From positions 1-41,861 of the forward strand of contig JAAYNQ010000118.1 of the NCBI GenBank assembly GCA_012520725.1: a DNA stretch of 41,861 nucleotides. Direction: 5' to 3'. This document shows, piece after piece, positions 1 through 15,000 of the stretch. Positions within the stretch are counted from its first letter, which is position 1; the number at the start of each line of letters is the position of its first letter. The notes under the pieces are model-generated. The model was not told the DNA's origin and did not search any database. It was given only the letters and a program-made list of their open reading frames with translations. The position numbers and the translations under genes were made by a program. Source of the stretch: Syntrophomonadaceae bacterium (GTDB lineage Bacteria > Bacillota > Syntrophomonadia > Syntrophomonadales > Syntrophomonadaceae).

Positions 1-1
1 T

Positions 2-3000
2 GGCGGCAAGTTTGTTCAAAATTATATTGATACGGTTTATAATACCGGCGGGGAGCCCGAGTACCTGTGGCAGGGTCCGGTAGGTATTGCTGAAGGTCTT
101 TTAGTTAATTACTATGGGAGTTATTCTGGATTGTATAGCATGTTCAATGAGACGATGGCGAACAGTGTTAACGTAGCCAGAGGTGCAGAACCGGAGAGCA
201 AGATCGTTGCCGATAAAGTCTATATCAGTGCCCGCTTCCTGAATATTAACGGCCTGATTCAGGCTGGCCGGGACTATACCGTTACCTTAGGCGATGTGGC
301 CAAGAACCAGATCAACAATTATAGAAGGGCATCAATCAAGTCCATGAATTACCTGGATAACCCCTTGCAGACCCAGGAAAATGATTATACTGCTTATTGG
401 GATAATAAAACCAATTCCATAATTATCGAGAATATAGCTGCCAGAGCCGGTTATATTGAGTTGTTCGGTCAAATCATGAACACCAGCCGTTTAGGTGGCA
501 ATATAGTGGTACAGGACGGTTATGGCAACATCAATATAAACAACAATACCGGTTATCAGATACTATTGAAGGGACTGGAGACTACTCAGGGAGAAGGGAG
601 ACTGGTTATCTATGATACCGCCTATATGCACTATTATGCAGGGTGTGGCCAGCCGGTTCGAGTTCAATATGAGCGTATTAATGGAACAGTGCAGGTGAGC
701 GGCGGAGAGATCAAGGCTGAAAACGGAAGCGTTCTGGGCCATATCCCCTTGTCAACTGCCCAGTATACACCTTATGCCGGTCAGCGTTATGTTTGGACCA
801 CTGCTCAGACTTTTACCAAGACCATAACTACCACTTATCGTCAATCAACCTGGTTGGGACTCATAAACTGGAATCCGGGCAGTATCTATGAGCAGAACTC
901 GGTACCGTCAACTCCGACCACCCTAAGAATAGGTGACTACGTGGAACTTGATACCGGCCATGCAGATATTCCTTATATATATGAGCATCAGCGAGAGCAG
1001 GTTGCAGTTCTTGACGAAAACGGCAACCCGGTTGGATCCAAAGTAGTCAGTATTCAGGATTGGGTGGTTAAGAAATGGTGGGGCAAGAGGACTTACTATC
1101 ATAAAGTAGTGACTCAAGAAGGTTACAAAGATGTTCATTATCACAGCATCAAAGCCGATTATGCCATTGGCATATCATTTAGTGGCAGTGAGACTGGAGC
1201 TACTATAAAGGTACAATCCAATGCCAATGTTATTGTGGACGGACCGGTTACCAACCGAGAAGGGAATGTTGTGTTAAAGAGTAGCAATGGTACCTTGTCC
1301 CGAGGAGATTCCGGGTCTGCCACTATTACCGGAAAGGATATATCCCTTTCCGCAACTCAAGGAATTGGAGACAGTGCCCCAATTGTCATAAACCTGCGGG
1401 GCGGAGCCCTTAATGCTTATACCGATTTCGGATTCATATATGTCTCAGCCCAGGCTGGGATGACTTGCGGCCAGATAGAAAACATTAATGGTGAAATAAA
1501 GCTCTACGCGGATACCAATATTGAATCGCAGAATTCCAGCTCCCTGATTAAAGGTAGTGTTATCAAGCTCACTGCAAATAGCGGGCGTATTGGCAGCAGC
1601 AATCAGGCCTTGCGCATTGACTCTCTGAACAGCTTGCAGGCAGAGGCAGCTGGAGATATAAATATTGAAGAGACTGCTGGCAATCTAAATCTGGATACCG
1701 TAAAGTCTTCAGGTGGTACGGTAAGACTCGAAGCTAAACAAGGCAGTATAGTTGATGGAAACAACACCGGTGAAATTAATGGGGTGGCCGGTGGCTTGAT
1801 AGCTCAGGTATGGAACGAACAGAATCTGTCCGGGGCGATTACGGCGGCCCGGCTCGACTCACTGTTGCGCGGAGCCCTGGCGGAAATTATCAATACTTCA
1901 ACTCGGATTGAAGAAGCCAATGTAAAGGGTAGTGCCGTGGCCTTAGTAGCATCGGGGGATATTGGTAGTATTATTGATATTCGGGTAGACCTGCCAGCCG
2001 GTATAAGTGAACTGAGCAACAACGATTTAATGAATATCGTCTGTGCTGAACCCCAGGATATAGTCTATTATGGTGCTGACGGAGTACAGATTGACCCGGG
2101 CAATGCTACAAAACCTGTTGCTTATGTGATAATCAAGCAACGTCAGGATATCAATGTGGAATCTTCAGGAAGAATTGACGCCGAAGCGGGTGGCAATATG
2201 TACCTGGGATCCACTGGAAACCTCAATCTGGGTAAGATAAAAGGCCAGGAAAGCAGAATCAAATCAGGACTCGGAATATATGGTGCAGGCAGTGGAAGCA
2301 GTATCACTTGCGCCGATCTGCTGCTGGAAGCTTCCGGTGCAAGTATCGGTACCAGTGAAGCCTCTCTTGCCATTAACATGTTAGCTAATTCCATGTTAAC
2401 CGCCCGTGCAGCGGAGGACATATTCCTCCAGGGAGTGGCCGGAAATGGAAGAGCCGGCGCATTGAATATCAACTTTATTTTCACCACCGGGGAGGTAAAT
2501 CTGAGTGCGGCCGATATTATCAGCTCCGGCAGCAGCAGGCGAGAAAACATCAAAGCCCGCCAGCTGAATATCAATGATGCCGGCTCGGTTGGCAGCAGCA
2601 GCAGTTACTTGACCATGGATCTGCCTGAAGATGGTCTTCTGTATGTCAAGGCCAACGGCAATATATATATCCATGAGCTCGCTGGTAATATCAACCTGTA
2701 TTTGGCTTCATCAAAGAACGGAGATGTATATCTTAAAGCGGATGATTCAATACTGGGCTGCGCTGATACTGGTGCCGACGTAAGTGCAGGCAACGTGGTA
2801 CTGAAGGCCTTAAATGGTGAAATCGGCAGCAGCAGTGATTACTTCATTATTGATACCAGAAGCGGAGGTACCCTGACTGCAGAAGCCAATAATGATATAT
2901 ATATAAATGAGTTCACTGATGACCTGAGGCTGAATAAGGTAAGCTCACAGAATGGTATAGTATACCTGCAGGCTCCAGGCAGTCTGCTCAACGGCAGCCC

Positions 3001-6000
3001 ATCAGACATCAGCATTAATGCCAATAAAGTGTTACTCATAGCCGGTAAGGATATAGGAATGGCTGGCAGTTTGCTCCGGACCGCAGTTAATTATATTGAA
3101 GGTATAGCCCAAAATGGCGGATTCTGGGTAAATAATAATAAAAACCTATACATTGGCAATGTAGACAATATCACAGGAATTAACGCCAAAGGCAATATCC
3201 AAGTTGCAGCATCTGGCACTATTAAGGTAGCGGAAGCAGTAAACGCTAATACTGGCGGAATAATTCTTAATGCGGCAGATAGTGTATTTGTGGCTAATGC
3301 TACGGAGGTAAATTCGGAAACATCAGGTGTTAGCATATTCAGCGGAGACGACATAGTTATTCAAAATACAGCTGTAATCAGTGCGGCCTATAGCGTTAGT
3401 CTTAATGTAGATTACGCAGATACTGATGATGGAATTGGCGGCAGCCTGGAATTGTATGGAGTTATTAATTCTCCCCACTTGGCTATTAATGGAGCTGAAG
3501 ATGCGGATATCATTCTAATTGATATGAGCACTTCACTGCCGGATACCATAATAACAACCGGCGATGGTGATGACGAGATTACCCTGAATCGCTTGAAAAC
3601 CGTACCTGGGAACTATGAGGACGCTACTATTATCCTCGATGGTCAGGGCGGTAGTGATCGCTATGTGATCAATCTTTCCGGGACCAGTAACTATTGGATT
3701 GAGATTAATGACAGTGGTGCCGCTGCACCGGAAAGAGATAAAAGCATCGAAGATTTTGAAGAGTACCTGAGGGAAGTTGAGGGAGCAGATTATGACTACC
3801 TTACCATTAACGGTACTACTGGAATTGACAAGATTTCTATTCGCAAGTACTTTATTGCCATGATTAATTACGAATCTGATAGCAATAATGATGGGCAATA
3901 TGACATTGAGCGTATTGATTATAACGAAAGCATAGAGAACATATATATCAACACTCTTGAAGGCGATGATCGTATAATCGCCGATGACAGCAGCACCTAT
4001 ATTTGCATTGATGGCGGTGAAGGCGATGACTTCTTCCAGGTGGGGCAGATCTTTAAGTCGCCTCGTGAAGCCAATGCCAATATCCTTCCCGGTGATGAAA
4101 TCGCTACCCTGGAAACCACCCGCGGATTTGTCACCCCGGGTGTAAGCAAACACATGCAGATATATGGCGATGTAGGCAACGATGTGTTCCAAGTTTATCA
4201 TAACCAGGCAGTATTAGGTCTCTATGGGGAGGATGGCGACGATAAATTCGTAGTCCGGGCCTTTGTTCTCCTGGATGATAAAGCCAAACAGGCCATGACC
4301 AGCTTGGCCGGTGGTAATGGTGTGGATGAGATCAATTATGCCATCAATGCTCCGCTTAAGATAGACGGAGGAGCTGGCGAGGATATTATGACCGTAATTG
4401 CCACCGAATTCCCGGACAATATAGTAGTTACTTCAGATGGGGTTTACGGAGCTGGACTTAATATCTCTTATATAAACATTGAAATCCTGGAAGTAGACGG
4501 CATGGAAGGCGATGACACCTTCTACATTCTGAGTAGCCTGGCCGGAGTAACGGTTCGGCTGATCGGCAACCTGGGCAGTGATACATTCATTTTTGCCGGC
4601 GATATTACCGGTGAAGTGATTTCCTATGACGCTGCCGGTGATCGGGTGGTATTCCCGGAAGCCAGCCATGATACAAATCTAATTCAAGGTACTATCATAA
4701 TTGATGCAGGTGTAAGCGATGCTGACCGTTCACTATCCGAACCTTTCATGATGCCATGGGAAACCAATAACTATATCTCCTGGGGTACGATTACTCCAAT
4801 TGACAGTACTAAGGTCTCTTATACTGGTGATGATCTGACTGTCAAACTTAACCCGAACTATGATGCAGTTTTATATGTAGCCATACTTGCTGAAAACGGT
4901 GAATTTCTGGAAACTCGCAAGGTGCTGAGCTATGATAGCGAATTTATTATCGTAGATCAGGCCTGGACCACGGTGCCGCCTGGTGCCCAGTATATTATGA
5001 TGTACCTGAGTCCCACCCTCTTTGCGGATGAAGATGAACAGACTGACAGATTGCTGGTTTACAATGATCGTTCATCAGATGATGATATAGGCTTGCTGGA
5101 GAGCAATCGCTTAAGCGGTTTGGGAATGGGCTTGGAAGGAATTACTTATTCGAACATGGAAATGGTTCAGATATACCTGGGTACTGGCAACGATGTATTT
5201 ACCATTAGCAATATTGCCCCCAATGCTGTGACTGAGATCTGGGGAGGTCCCGGCAATGATACATTTACCATAGAATCAAATGCGGTATTGTCAAACTCGG
5301 AGTTATTTATCGAAGGAGCCAGTGGAAATGATATATTCAATATTAACTCCTGGGCCAACCAAGCTGATTCGGAAATGACTATCAATGGTGGTGATCATAA
5401 TGACACCTTCTACATTATGAGCAACGGGGCGGTACCTGATGCTTTAATAAAACTTGACGGCAATGCCGGAGATGATATTTGGTATTTCTATGAATCATGG
5501 GGACAGATTGACCAACTGCTGGACAGTGGCGGCGGGAATGACACCCTCAACTTTACTAATGTAGGATCAGATGAGAAACTGCGCTTTGTAATCTCCGCCG
5601 ATCAAGTTACTGTAACCATAGGAAATGTCACTGATCTAAGTCTGGCTAACAGTCTTATCCATGTGGGCAACAGCATTGAAAACCTGGTGGGTGGTCCGGA
5701 CAATGACTCCTTTAGATTCTGTGACGGCGCCAGCCTGGCTTCTGGAGACCTTGATTCTACTATTGCTACCATAGACGGTTATCTGGGCAACGCCAATCTG
5801 CTGGACTATGCACTTTATAACAGCAGTATTAACGTAGATCTCAGCCAAAATCTGGCTACCGGACTCACTTATGTAACTAAAATTCAAAATGTGACCGGAG
5901 GCAGTGCTAATGACTTAATTACTGGTAATGATGAGAACAATGTTCTAAACGGCGGACCGGGTAACGATATACTGATTGGATTGGGTGGAAATGATTACTA

Positions 6001-9000
6001 CATGTTCCAGGACAACTGGGGCCATGATACCATTATTGAAGCACCCGGTGGCGGTGAAGACACCCTTAGCTTCTATGCCTATGTGGGTGATACCATTACC
6101 TGGATGGTTCAGCCAGTAACCGCAGATCTGGTGTTTAGACTTGATAACAACAAGCTGTGGGATACAGTTGAAGATACTACTAACGGAACCAACAGCTTGC
6201 AGTTTACTTCACTGCAAATAGAATATATTTTCAGCGGTGTGGGTCGGGATTCACTTTACACATTGGATACCAATAGCACCTTCAATCTGGATGGCGTCAA
6301 CAATGACACTGACCCGTTATTTATACCGGATACTTATCCCACTATGGTTGTAGCAGGGGATCGCAATACCTATATAGCACTGGCTGAAGGTTATGATCTT
6401 GAATTTGCCAACTTCGAACGAATTTATGCCGGCAATTGCAAGGATGAATTCACCATACGCGACCGAAATCAGAGTTACGAATTATATGGCGGTGCCGGTG
6501 ATGACTTGTTCCGCTTTGCTGATGGAATTGGCATGATTGACCGCTACTATGAGGCTATCATTGACGGGCAGGGCGGCGAAGATACTATTTGGTTGGATTA
6601 CACAACTCCCGTGGTGGTAGATCTCGGGGCGGGAATAAGCAGTGTGATTGCAGCAGGAGCAGAAAATCGCTTGATTAATCTGGAGAACATAGTGGGCGGT
6701 GCCGGTGATGACACCCTTATCGGCGATACAGGTAACAACCTGATTTGCGGACGGGAAGGCAATGACATCCTATCTGGCGGTCTGGGGGATGACATCTATC
6801 TCTTTATCAACGCTTGGGGCAATGATATTATAAATGAATTGGCTAATAGCGGAAGAGATCAGATATCTTTGGCCGGATATTCGCCGCTGGGGCTTAGCGC
6901 AGCTACAGAAGATGCTGTATTCATCATTGGTATCGAAGGCATTACTGTAAGTGCTGGAGTCAATAATATCTTATACAACGGTAATAGCCTGGAGGATCTC
7001 ACCGGAGGCAGCGGCAACGATAGATTTATCTTCGATGACCAGGCTATTTTGACCGGACGGATTGATGGCTATACCGGCAGTGATGAGCTGAATTATAGTC
7101 GTTATACCACTTCACGTGAGGTAATTCTTACTGAACTGGGCAAGCTGGACGGTTTTGCCGGTCAGGAAGAGGCAGTAGCCGACGGATTTAGCAATATTGA
7201 TACCATCATTGCCGGACAGAGTGATAGTGACAGCTTTACCGGTATGAATGCCGATGCAGTATTCACTATTAATGAAATAGACAACAGCTACCAAGTAAAT
7301 GCCAATATGCTTGGCTTTACAGGCTTTGAGTATGTAAAAGGCGGCAATGCCAATGATACCTTTAATATAATGGCTGCCAATCAGCAGATCAAGGAATACC
7401 AGGGCGGTGCAGGAGATGACACCTTCAAGCTCTTCGGATTGGTAACGGTTCCTGGTCTGATTAACGGTGATGGCGGTACGGACCGCCTGGATTATTCCGC
7501 TTATGGTCGCGGAGTTTTGGTAAACCTGGCTTCCCACCTGGCCCAGGCCATATTCGGCGGAGCAGACGGGGGTATATTTGGAATAGAATCAGTAATCGGC
7601 AGTAATTTTGCGGATACTTTGATAGGTGATGAAAATGACAACACCCTGGAGGGTCTGGACGGCGATGATATCATTATCGGCGGACCCGGTGACGATTTGC
7701 TGAAAGGAGGACTGGGCAGCGATATTTACCGCTTCCTGGCCGAGTGGGGGCAAGATATTATTGAGGATCTGGGCGGTATCGCAGATGAAATCGACTTCTC
7801 AGATATACAGGTAGCTATGTCCTTTACCTTTATGTTTGGTGGAATTGGAGTTACCGGTGGCGGACAGAGACTGACCATTCGAGGTAACAATATTGAGCTG
7901 ATTAAGAGTGGTTCCGGGGATGATGAATTTATCCTGGGCGAAGATGGAGTAAAAATAGCCGATGGAAACGGCATAATTGACGGCGGCGGCGGGATAAATA
8001 CTTTAGACTATAGCACCTACAGTGAAGCCAACCCGGTAACAGTGGATCTGGAGTTGGGTATCGCTACTGGTACTACCAGTATTGCCAACTTCAGCAATGT
8101 TTATGGAGGCGCCGGCCATGATACCTTAATGGGTAATGAGCAGGACAATATACTGCGGGGCGGAACCGGAGATGACCTGCTGGATGGCCGTGGTGGAAAC
8201 GATACCCTCGATGAGAGCAATTCAAATGTAAATCTAAGTATCGATCTAAGCAGAAGCGATGCCCAGAATACCGGAATTGGAAATGATACTATAATAAATA
8301 TGGAAAATCTGCGTACCGGTTCCGGAGATGATATTTTACAAGGGCTTGGAAACGGCAATAGCTGTATACTTGAAGGCGGGCTGGGGAATGACCGGTATGT
8401 ATTCGCCGGCAACTGGAACGGCTATACCATCATAGATATAGGCGGAGACCAGGATGTATTTGATTTTTCAGCACTGAATAGCGACTTGAACTTTGTATTT
8501 GACAATATTGTTTCAATAACGGACGGTTCCTCCAGTTACAGTCACAGCAGCGGTGGAATTGAAAAATTCCTGGGCGGCAGCGGAAATGATATCTTCAATA
8601 TAAGAGAAGGTATGGCAGCAGGAATTGCTATTGACGGGCAGGATGGCCAAGATGTATTGAACTTCAATGCTTGCACGGATGCTCGTGAGCTTAAAGTTCA
8701 GGCAGCAGGCAGTTCAGGAATGAATGGAATGGAGTCTGTTAGCGGACTTATATTTAGTAACATTGACAGTATAGCAGGGAGCAATAGTGATCAGGATACT
8801 TTAATCGGAGCTGATCTAGACGCTATCTGGCGCTTTACAGATTCCGAATACTCTTACCACGCAGGTGGAGCACAGATTGTCTTTTCCGGATTTGAGAACC
8901 TGCAGGGTGGCAGCGGAAAAGATATCATGGATTACTCGGGCTATGGCAGTGACATAAGCATAGATCTCCAGACCAATACCATAAGCGGTATTGCCGGAAC

Positions 9001-12000
9001 TTTCAGTGGTATGGAAGAAGTCTGGGGAAGTACGGGTACTAACGACCGGATCATGGCTAAAGACAGCGGCAGTACCTTTGCTATAAGCTCAGTCAAGAGC
9101 GGTATAGCTGACGGATGGCTGGCATTTAAAGATATTGAGGATATATATGGATCTGGAAACGATAAACTTGATTTCAGAGCAGTCGAAGAGGCGATACAGC
9201 TTCACATAGCCGGTATTTCAGCTCAAAGTGGATTTACCGGGAATGAGTATGTTTGCGGTATTAGGTTCTCCGGTATTAATGAAATTATCGGTACCGGTGC
9301 ATCTGATCGTGCAATTGGAACCTCTGCGGCAGCAGTTTGGTCCATAACCGGTAATGGCACCAGTAATTATCAGGTTGGTGAACATACTCTAACCCTTAGC
9401 TCAATTGAACATATTGTCGGTAGCAGTGCTGGTGACGTATTGTCCTATGGTGATTACACCATGGGCGGTGCATTAATTGACATCAACGGAGCTGGAAGTG
9501 ATATTGGGTTCCAGGGTTCTGCCAGTGGTCTGCTTTCCTTCGATAATATTAATAAAGTAATCGGCAGCCAGCAAAGTGATACTCTCTCAGGAGCCGACTC
9601 GAATGCTGAATGGTGGCTGGAAACCAGTCAGTACACCTATAAAGCAGAGGGCAGGGAACTGGTATTCAGTAACATTGAATTGCTCCAAGGTGGCAGTGGG
9701 GATGACTGGTTCCACTTCGCTGACGGTGCGGTCTTTGCAGATAGTATCGATGGTGGTCTGGGCATTGATACAATCGATTATACCGACTATGCTACTGGTA
9801 TAGCGGTGACCCTGAATGCAGTGGGAAGCCTTGATGGAATGAGCGGTTGGGCAACTGATCTAAACGGTGCTGGAATTGCCCTGACCGGATACTTCACTAA
9901 TATAGATGTAATAATTGGTGGCCACGGCAGTGATAAACTGACCGGGGCTAATCAGAGTGCCATCTTTGAAATCGATGGAAACAACCGCTATTTGTCACAA
10001 GGATTTGAACTGGCATTCAGTAGCTTTGAACAGCTTGTAGGTGGTAATGGTGACGATACCTTCGAATTCGCCAACAAATCCTTCTTTACAGGTACCATAG
10101 ATGGAGGAGCTGGTCAGGACTGGCTTGACTTCTCAGCTTATACTTCATCTATAATAAGCACCCTTTTAGCCTTTGATGAAAACGGATATATAGGCGATAT
10201 TCATACCGCCGGTGTTGCAGTCATCAGCGGTGGATTTACCGGCATAGACGGCATAGAGGGCTCGTCTGTGAGCGGAGTAGGCGGCGATAAGCTATATGCT
10301 ATTGAAGATTTGGCTGGCAGTTGGATATTAAATGGAGTAAACAGCAGCTATACGGCTCAGGGCTCCGCTGCAGGCTTGAATTTCATAGGCTTTGAACTTC
10401 TATATGGCGGATTGGGAGATGACCTGTTCGTAATTACCGGCAGCGAAAGCGGACGGCTCTTTGGAGGTGTCGGCCATGATATCTTCCGGCTCATGGATGG
10501 AGCGGAACTTAATGGCAGCATTGACGGCGGCGGCGGGATTAATACTCTTGATTACAGTGCCTATACCACGCCGGTTGAGGTAGAACTTGCTTCATTTACC
10601 GCATCCCATATTTCCCTGGGTATAGTTGGTATCCAAAATGTCTACGGAGGCCAGGCTGACGATCTACTGATTGGCGACAACGGTGACAACATACTGTCTG
10701 GCGGTGGGGGCAATGATCGCTTGATAGGCGGACTTGGTGATGACACCTATCTCTTTGGCGATAATTTTGGAAGCGATACGGTAATAGATACTGCTGGCAG
10801 TAACACCCTGGACTTTTCACCAGTTACAGCCAATCTTGACTTTGATACCGGAAGATATCAGATAAGCGACGGAATAAACCTGCTTGTCTATGCTTCAACT
10901 GATGAGGGTTTTGTAAGCCTAATTGCGAAATTTATCGGAGGAACTGGAAACGATGTCTTCATCTTGGATCCTGATCATGAATTGCCGGACGGCACCTTAA
11001 TTGACGGCGGCTTTGGATCAGATACTCTGGATTACAGTAAATACATCACCACAGTAAACGTGAATCTGGCCTTAGGTACAGCTACCGGTAAGTTTACTTA
11101 TGTGGGCTTTGAAAATGTAATAGGCGGTTCTGGTAACGATATACTTGTCGGTGATGATAATGACAATGAGCTCACCGGTGGTACCGGAGACGATCGCCTG
11201 ACTGGTGGCGGCGGTAATGACTGCTTGATGGGTGGAGATGGCAATGATATTTACTATTTCGGCGACAACTGGGGAGTTGACAGCATAAGTGACAGTAGCG
11301 GTAGTGATACCGTCGACTTTACCGCTGTCCAGCAAGATTTGATCTTTAATATCAATACTGATGCTCTGGTGGTTATCAATGGATCTAATCAGTTGTTGGC
11401 TCCAGCCCATACTATAGAGCAATTGCTGGGAGGTGCAGGGCATGATAGATTTATCTTCCAGAATGGAGCAACATTTAGCAGTCCAGAGGGAGCTACCCTT
11501 ATAGATGGAGGTTCAGGTAATAATACACTGGATTATTCAGCCTATACCAGCTCAGTTCAGGTCAATTTAGCAGAAGCTCTGGCCACCGGTGTTGACAAGA
11601 TTCTTCATATTCAAAACGTAATCGGTGGATTCGGAAATGATATTTTGATTGGCGACAGCTCTGATAATATACTGGCTGGTGGCCCGGGAGATGACATACT
11701 GCAGGGAGGCCAGGGCAATGACCGGTATGTATTCACAGCTGATTGGGGTAATGACTCTATTATCGAAAATGCCAACGGCGGCAGTGATACTCTTGACTTT
11801 AGCAGTATTAATGTCCCAATGGTATTTACCATCAATGCAGACAGTATAAACATTATCGATGGCAGCAATACATTTGATTATAGCGGTAACAACATAGAGA
11901 ACTTTATTGGCGGCACACAGGATGATATCTTCAGATTCGCCGCCGGGGCTAAGATAAACGGCTCCATTGACGGTCAAGGGGGCAATGATACCCTGGACTT

Positions 12001-15000
12001 CAGCGCATATGCAAGCGCCCGACAGATTATTCTTACCGCCCTGGGCACAATTGATGGCTTTAGTGGCACTACAGATGCATTGGGTCAGAACGGGTTCAAC
12101 AATATTAATAATGTAATCGGCAGTGATGCCGGTGATGCAAAAGATACCTTGATCGGACGCAATGCCGTGGCTCGGTTCTATTTGGCTGATGGCATATATG
12201 AAAGTGAGAACACCTTGCACTTTAGCGGTTTTGAAGTATTGCAGGGTGGTTCGGCTGAGGATACCTTCATATTTAATGATAATACCAATTTTGCAGGATC
12301 TCTAAATGGAGGAAATGGAATAGATACCCTTGATTACAGTGCTTGTACTATTCCAGCCACAATAAATCTGCAGACCTTTACTACCACTGGTATTACAGGT
12401 AATTTCACTGCAATCGAAGCGGTTCTTGGAAGCAGCGGCAATGACACCCTGATCGGTTCGGATAAGGGCGCTGTATTCACTATGATCTCTTCTGGACACG
12501 GAAGCGTAACAGTGCCTGGAATTACAGGTGGGGTCTTTACCTTCACAGCTCTGGAGAATATCCAAGGCGGGACGGGTATGGACACTTTAAGCTTTGCCGA
12601 TTACCAGGAAGCTGTCACCGTAAATCTTGAAGACGGCATCATTACAGGTCTGGCTGGTATTGGCGGTATTGAAAAAATCGTAGGCAGCATGGCCATAACG
12701 GATAGAATAATTGGTCGGTCAAGTGGCAGCAGCTTCAAGATTACTGGGCTTGATTCAGGTACCATCGACGAAATAAGCTTTGAATCTTTTGAATTCCTGA
12801 GCGGTGGCAATGGCAATGACAGCTTTGCTTTCAGCGGCAAGGCTTCCCTGAGTGGTTCCATTGACGGCGGTGCAGGTAATGATACTCTGGATTACAGCAA
12901 TTACAGCTCAGCGGTTATCTTTAACCTATTGACTTCATCCTCTACCGGGCTGACTGGATTTAGTAATATTAATATCCTGGTGGGCAGCAAGTCGGCTGAT
13001 ACTATAATTGGAAGCGATGCAGACACCCTGTTTATCATTGACGGAAGCAATTCCGGCAGTGTCAATGGTATCATATTCTCATCGATTGAAAACCTGCAGG
13101 GTGGCCAGGGTAACGACACCTTCAGTTTTGTAGGCCAAGGAAAAGTAGATGGCAAAATAGCCGGTCAAGGTGGAAACAATACCTTGGATTACAGCGGATA
13201 TGCAGAAGCGGTAATCCTGAATCTGCAAACCTTAACCGGCTCCGGGTTGGCAGGCTTTGAAGGAATACAGATAGTTATAGGTAGCTCAAATCATGATACG
13301 ATTAAGGGATCAAATAAAGGTGACAACTACCTGATTACTGGTCAGGACCAGGGAATTATTAATGATACCCTAAGCTTTATCAGCATAGAAAACCTGATTG
13401 GCGGCAGTGCTAATGACCGTTTTGCCTTTAGCGCAGCTAGCGGTTTAAGTGGAGACCTCCAAGGCGGCGACGGTACCGACACTCTGGACTACAGCAACTT
13501 CGGCAGCGGGGTGGTTGTAAATCTGTCCACCGGTGAAGCCAGCAATGTGGATGGCAAGATCAGCCAGTTTGAAAATATCACCGGTTCCGCCTTTGACGAT
13601 ACCCTTAGCGGTGATGGGAAGGCCAATACTATTAACGGCCTGGCCGGTAATGACATCTTAAATGGCGGAGGCGGCAATGATATTTATATCTTCCACTCTG
13701 ATTGGGGCCATGACACCATTATAGAAAGCTTCAACGGCGGAAGTGACACAGTTGATTTCAGTAATATTACCAGCGATTTAATCTTTACCCTGGGTAATGA
13801 TTACACGATCAGCGACGGTGCAAATAGCGTAATTCACCTGGGCGGAGAGATTGAGCAACTGCTGGGTGGCAGTGGTAATGACAGGTTCTGCCTCACCGGA
13901 TCAGCTTCGGTGAAGGGCAGGATTGACGGTGGTGCCGGCAGCAACACCCTGGATTACAGTGGCTATGATACCGCTCGCTCAATAAGCTTGACCGGTTTGG
14001 GAAGCATAAATGGATTTGCTGGAAAAGAAAGCAGTTTGGCCTATTTTGATAATATAAGCAACATTGTGGGCAGCAATAGCGACACAGATGTTTTGAGCGG
14101 TCTTAATGATAACAGTGTTTACAGTATCAGCGGTATGGCTGCAGGAAGCTATAGCAGCGGAGGACAGAGCCTGAGTTTTGCCTCGATCGAAGGGCTTGCC
14201 GGAGGCAGCGGGGATGACCGGTTGGACTTTGGCTCAATTGATGAGGCATTATCAGTGCTTCTTTCCGGTGTGACCAACAACGGCTTTAGTGGCAGTGTTG
14301 AGGGCATAATCGCCGGATTTACAGGCATGAATGAGATTTTAGGTACAGCCCAGGCGGATAGCTTTACTGGACTAAATAATTCAGCCGTGTTCCAGCTATC
14401 AGACACAATCACCTACCGTTACAATAACATGGCTTTGAAATTGGGTAGTTTTGAGGTTCTCCGGGGTGGTAGTGGAAATGACAGTTTCGTTTTCGATAAT
14501 AATGCAGTCTATACTGGTCATATCGACGGTCAAGGGGGCAAGGATACCCTGGATTACTCCCAGTATCAAACCGCGGTTACTTTAAAACTGACTGCTTTGG
14601 GTTCTATTGATGGATTTGACGGGGTAACAGTCGGATTGGGCAGTTTTTCCAATATCGACCGTTATGTGGGCAGTAATGCCAGTGGCGATGTCCTCACCGG
14701 TCTGGATGAAAATACCATCTGGAATCTACAGGGCTTCAAGCTATATACTTCCGGGGACCATAGCCTGGATTTGGCCGGGGTAGAGATTCTGCGAGGCGGT
14801 AATGGAGATGATACCTTCATTATTAAAGGTTCAATAAACTTCCTGCTGGATGGCGGGGGCGGAAATAATACTCTGGACTATAGCCAGTACAATAAAGCAA
14901 TAAGCGTGGATCTGGAAAACTTGAGCGCCACTGGACTTAGTAGCTTTACCAACATACAGAACCTGATCGGCAGTCTTTATGCGGATACCTTGATTGGCTC

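Noticed and set aside
131-133. TTG start of the giant protein
   Set aside because: The frame is open back to base 2, no ribosome binding site precedes it, and no signal peptide follows. The real start is outside the window.
3533-4201. Minus-strand frame of 222 codons inside the giant gene
   Set aside because: It is antisense to a strongly repeat-coded region with no ribosome binding site or domain pattern. Repetitive Gly/Asp/Asn codons keep the antisense frame free of stops.
11567-12220. Minus-strand frame of 217 codons inside the giant gene
   Set aside because: Same artefact of antisense repeats. Many similar frames of 60-140 codons occur along 1-28 kb and none has family motifs.
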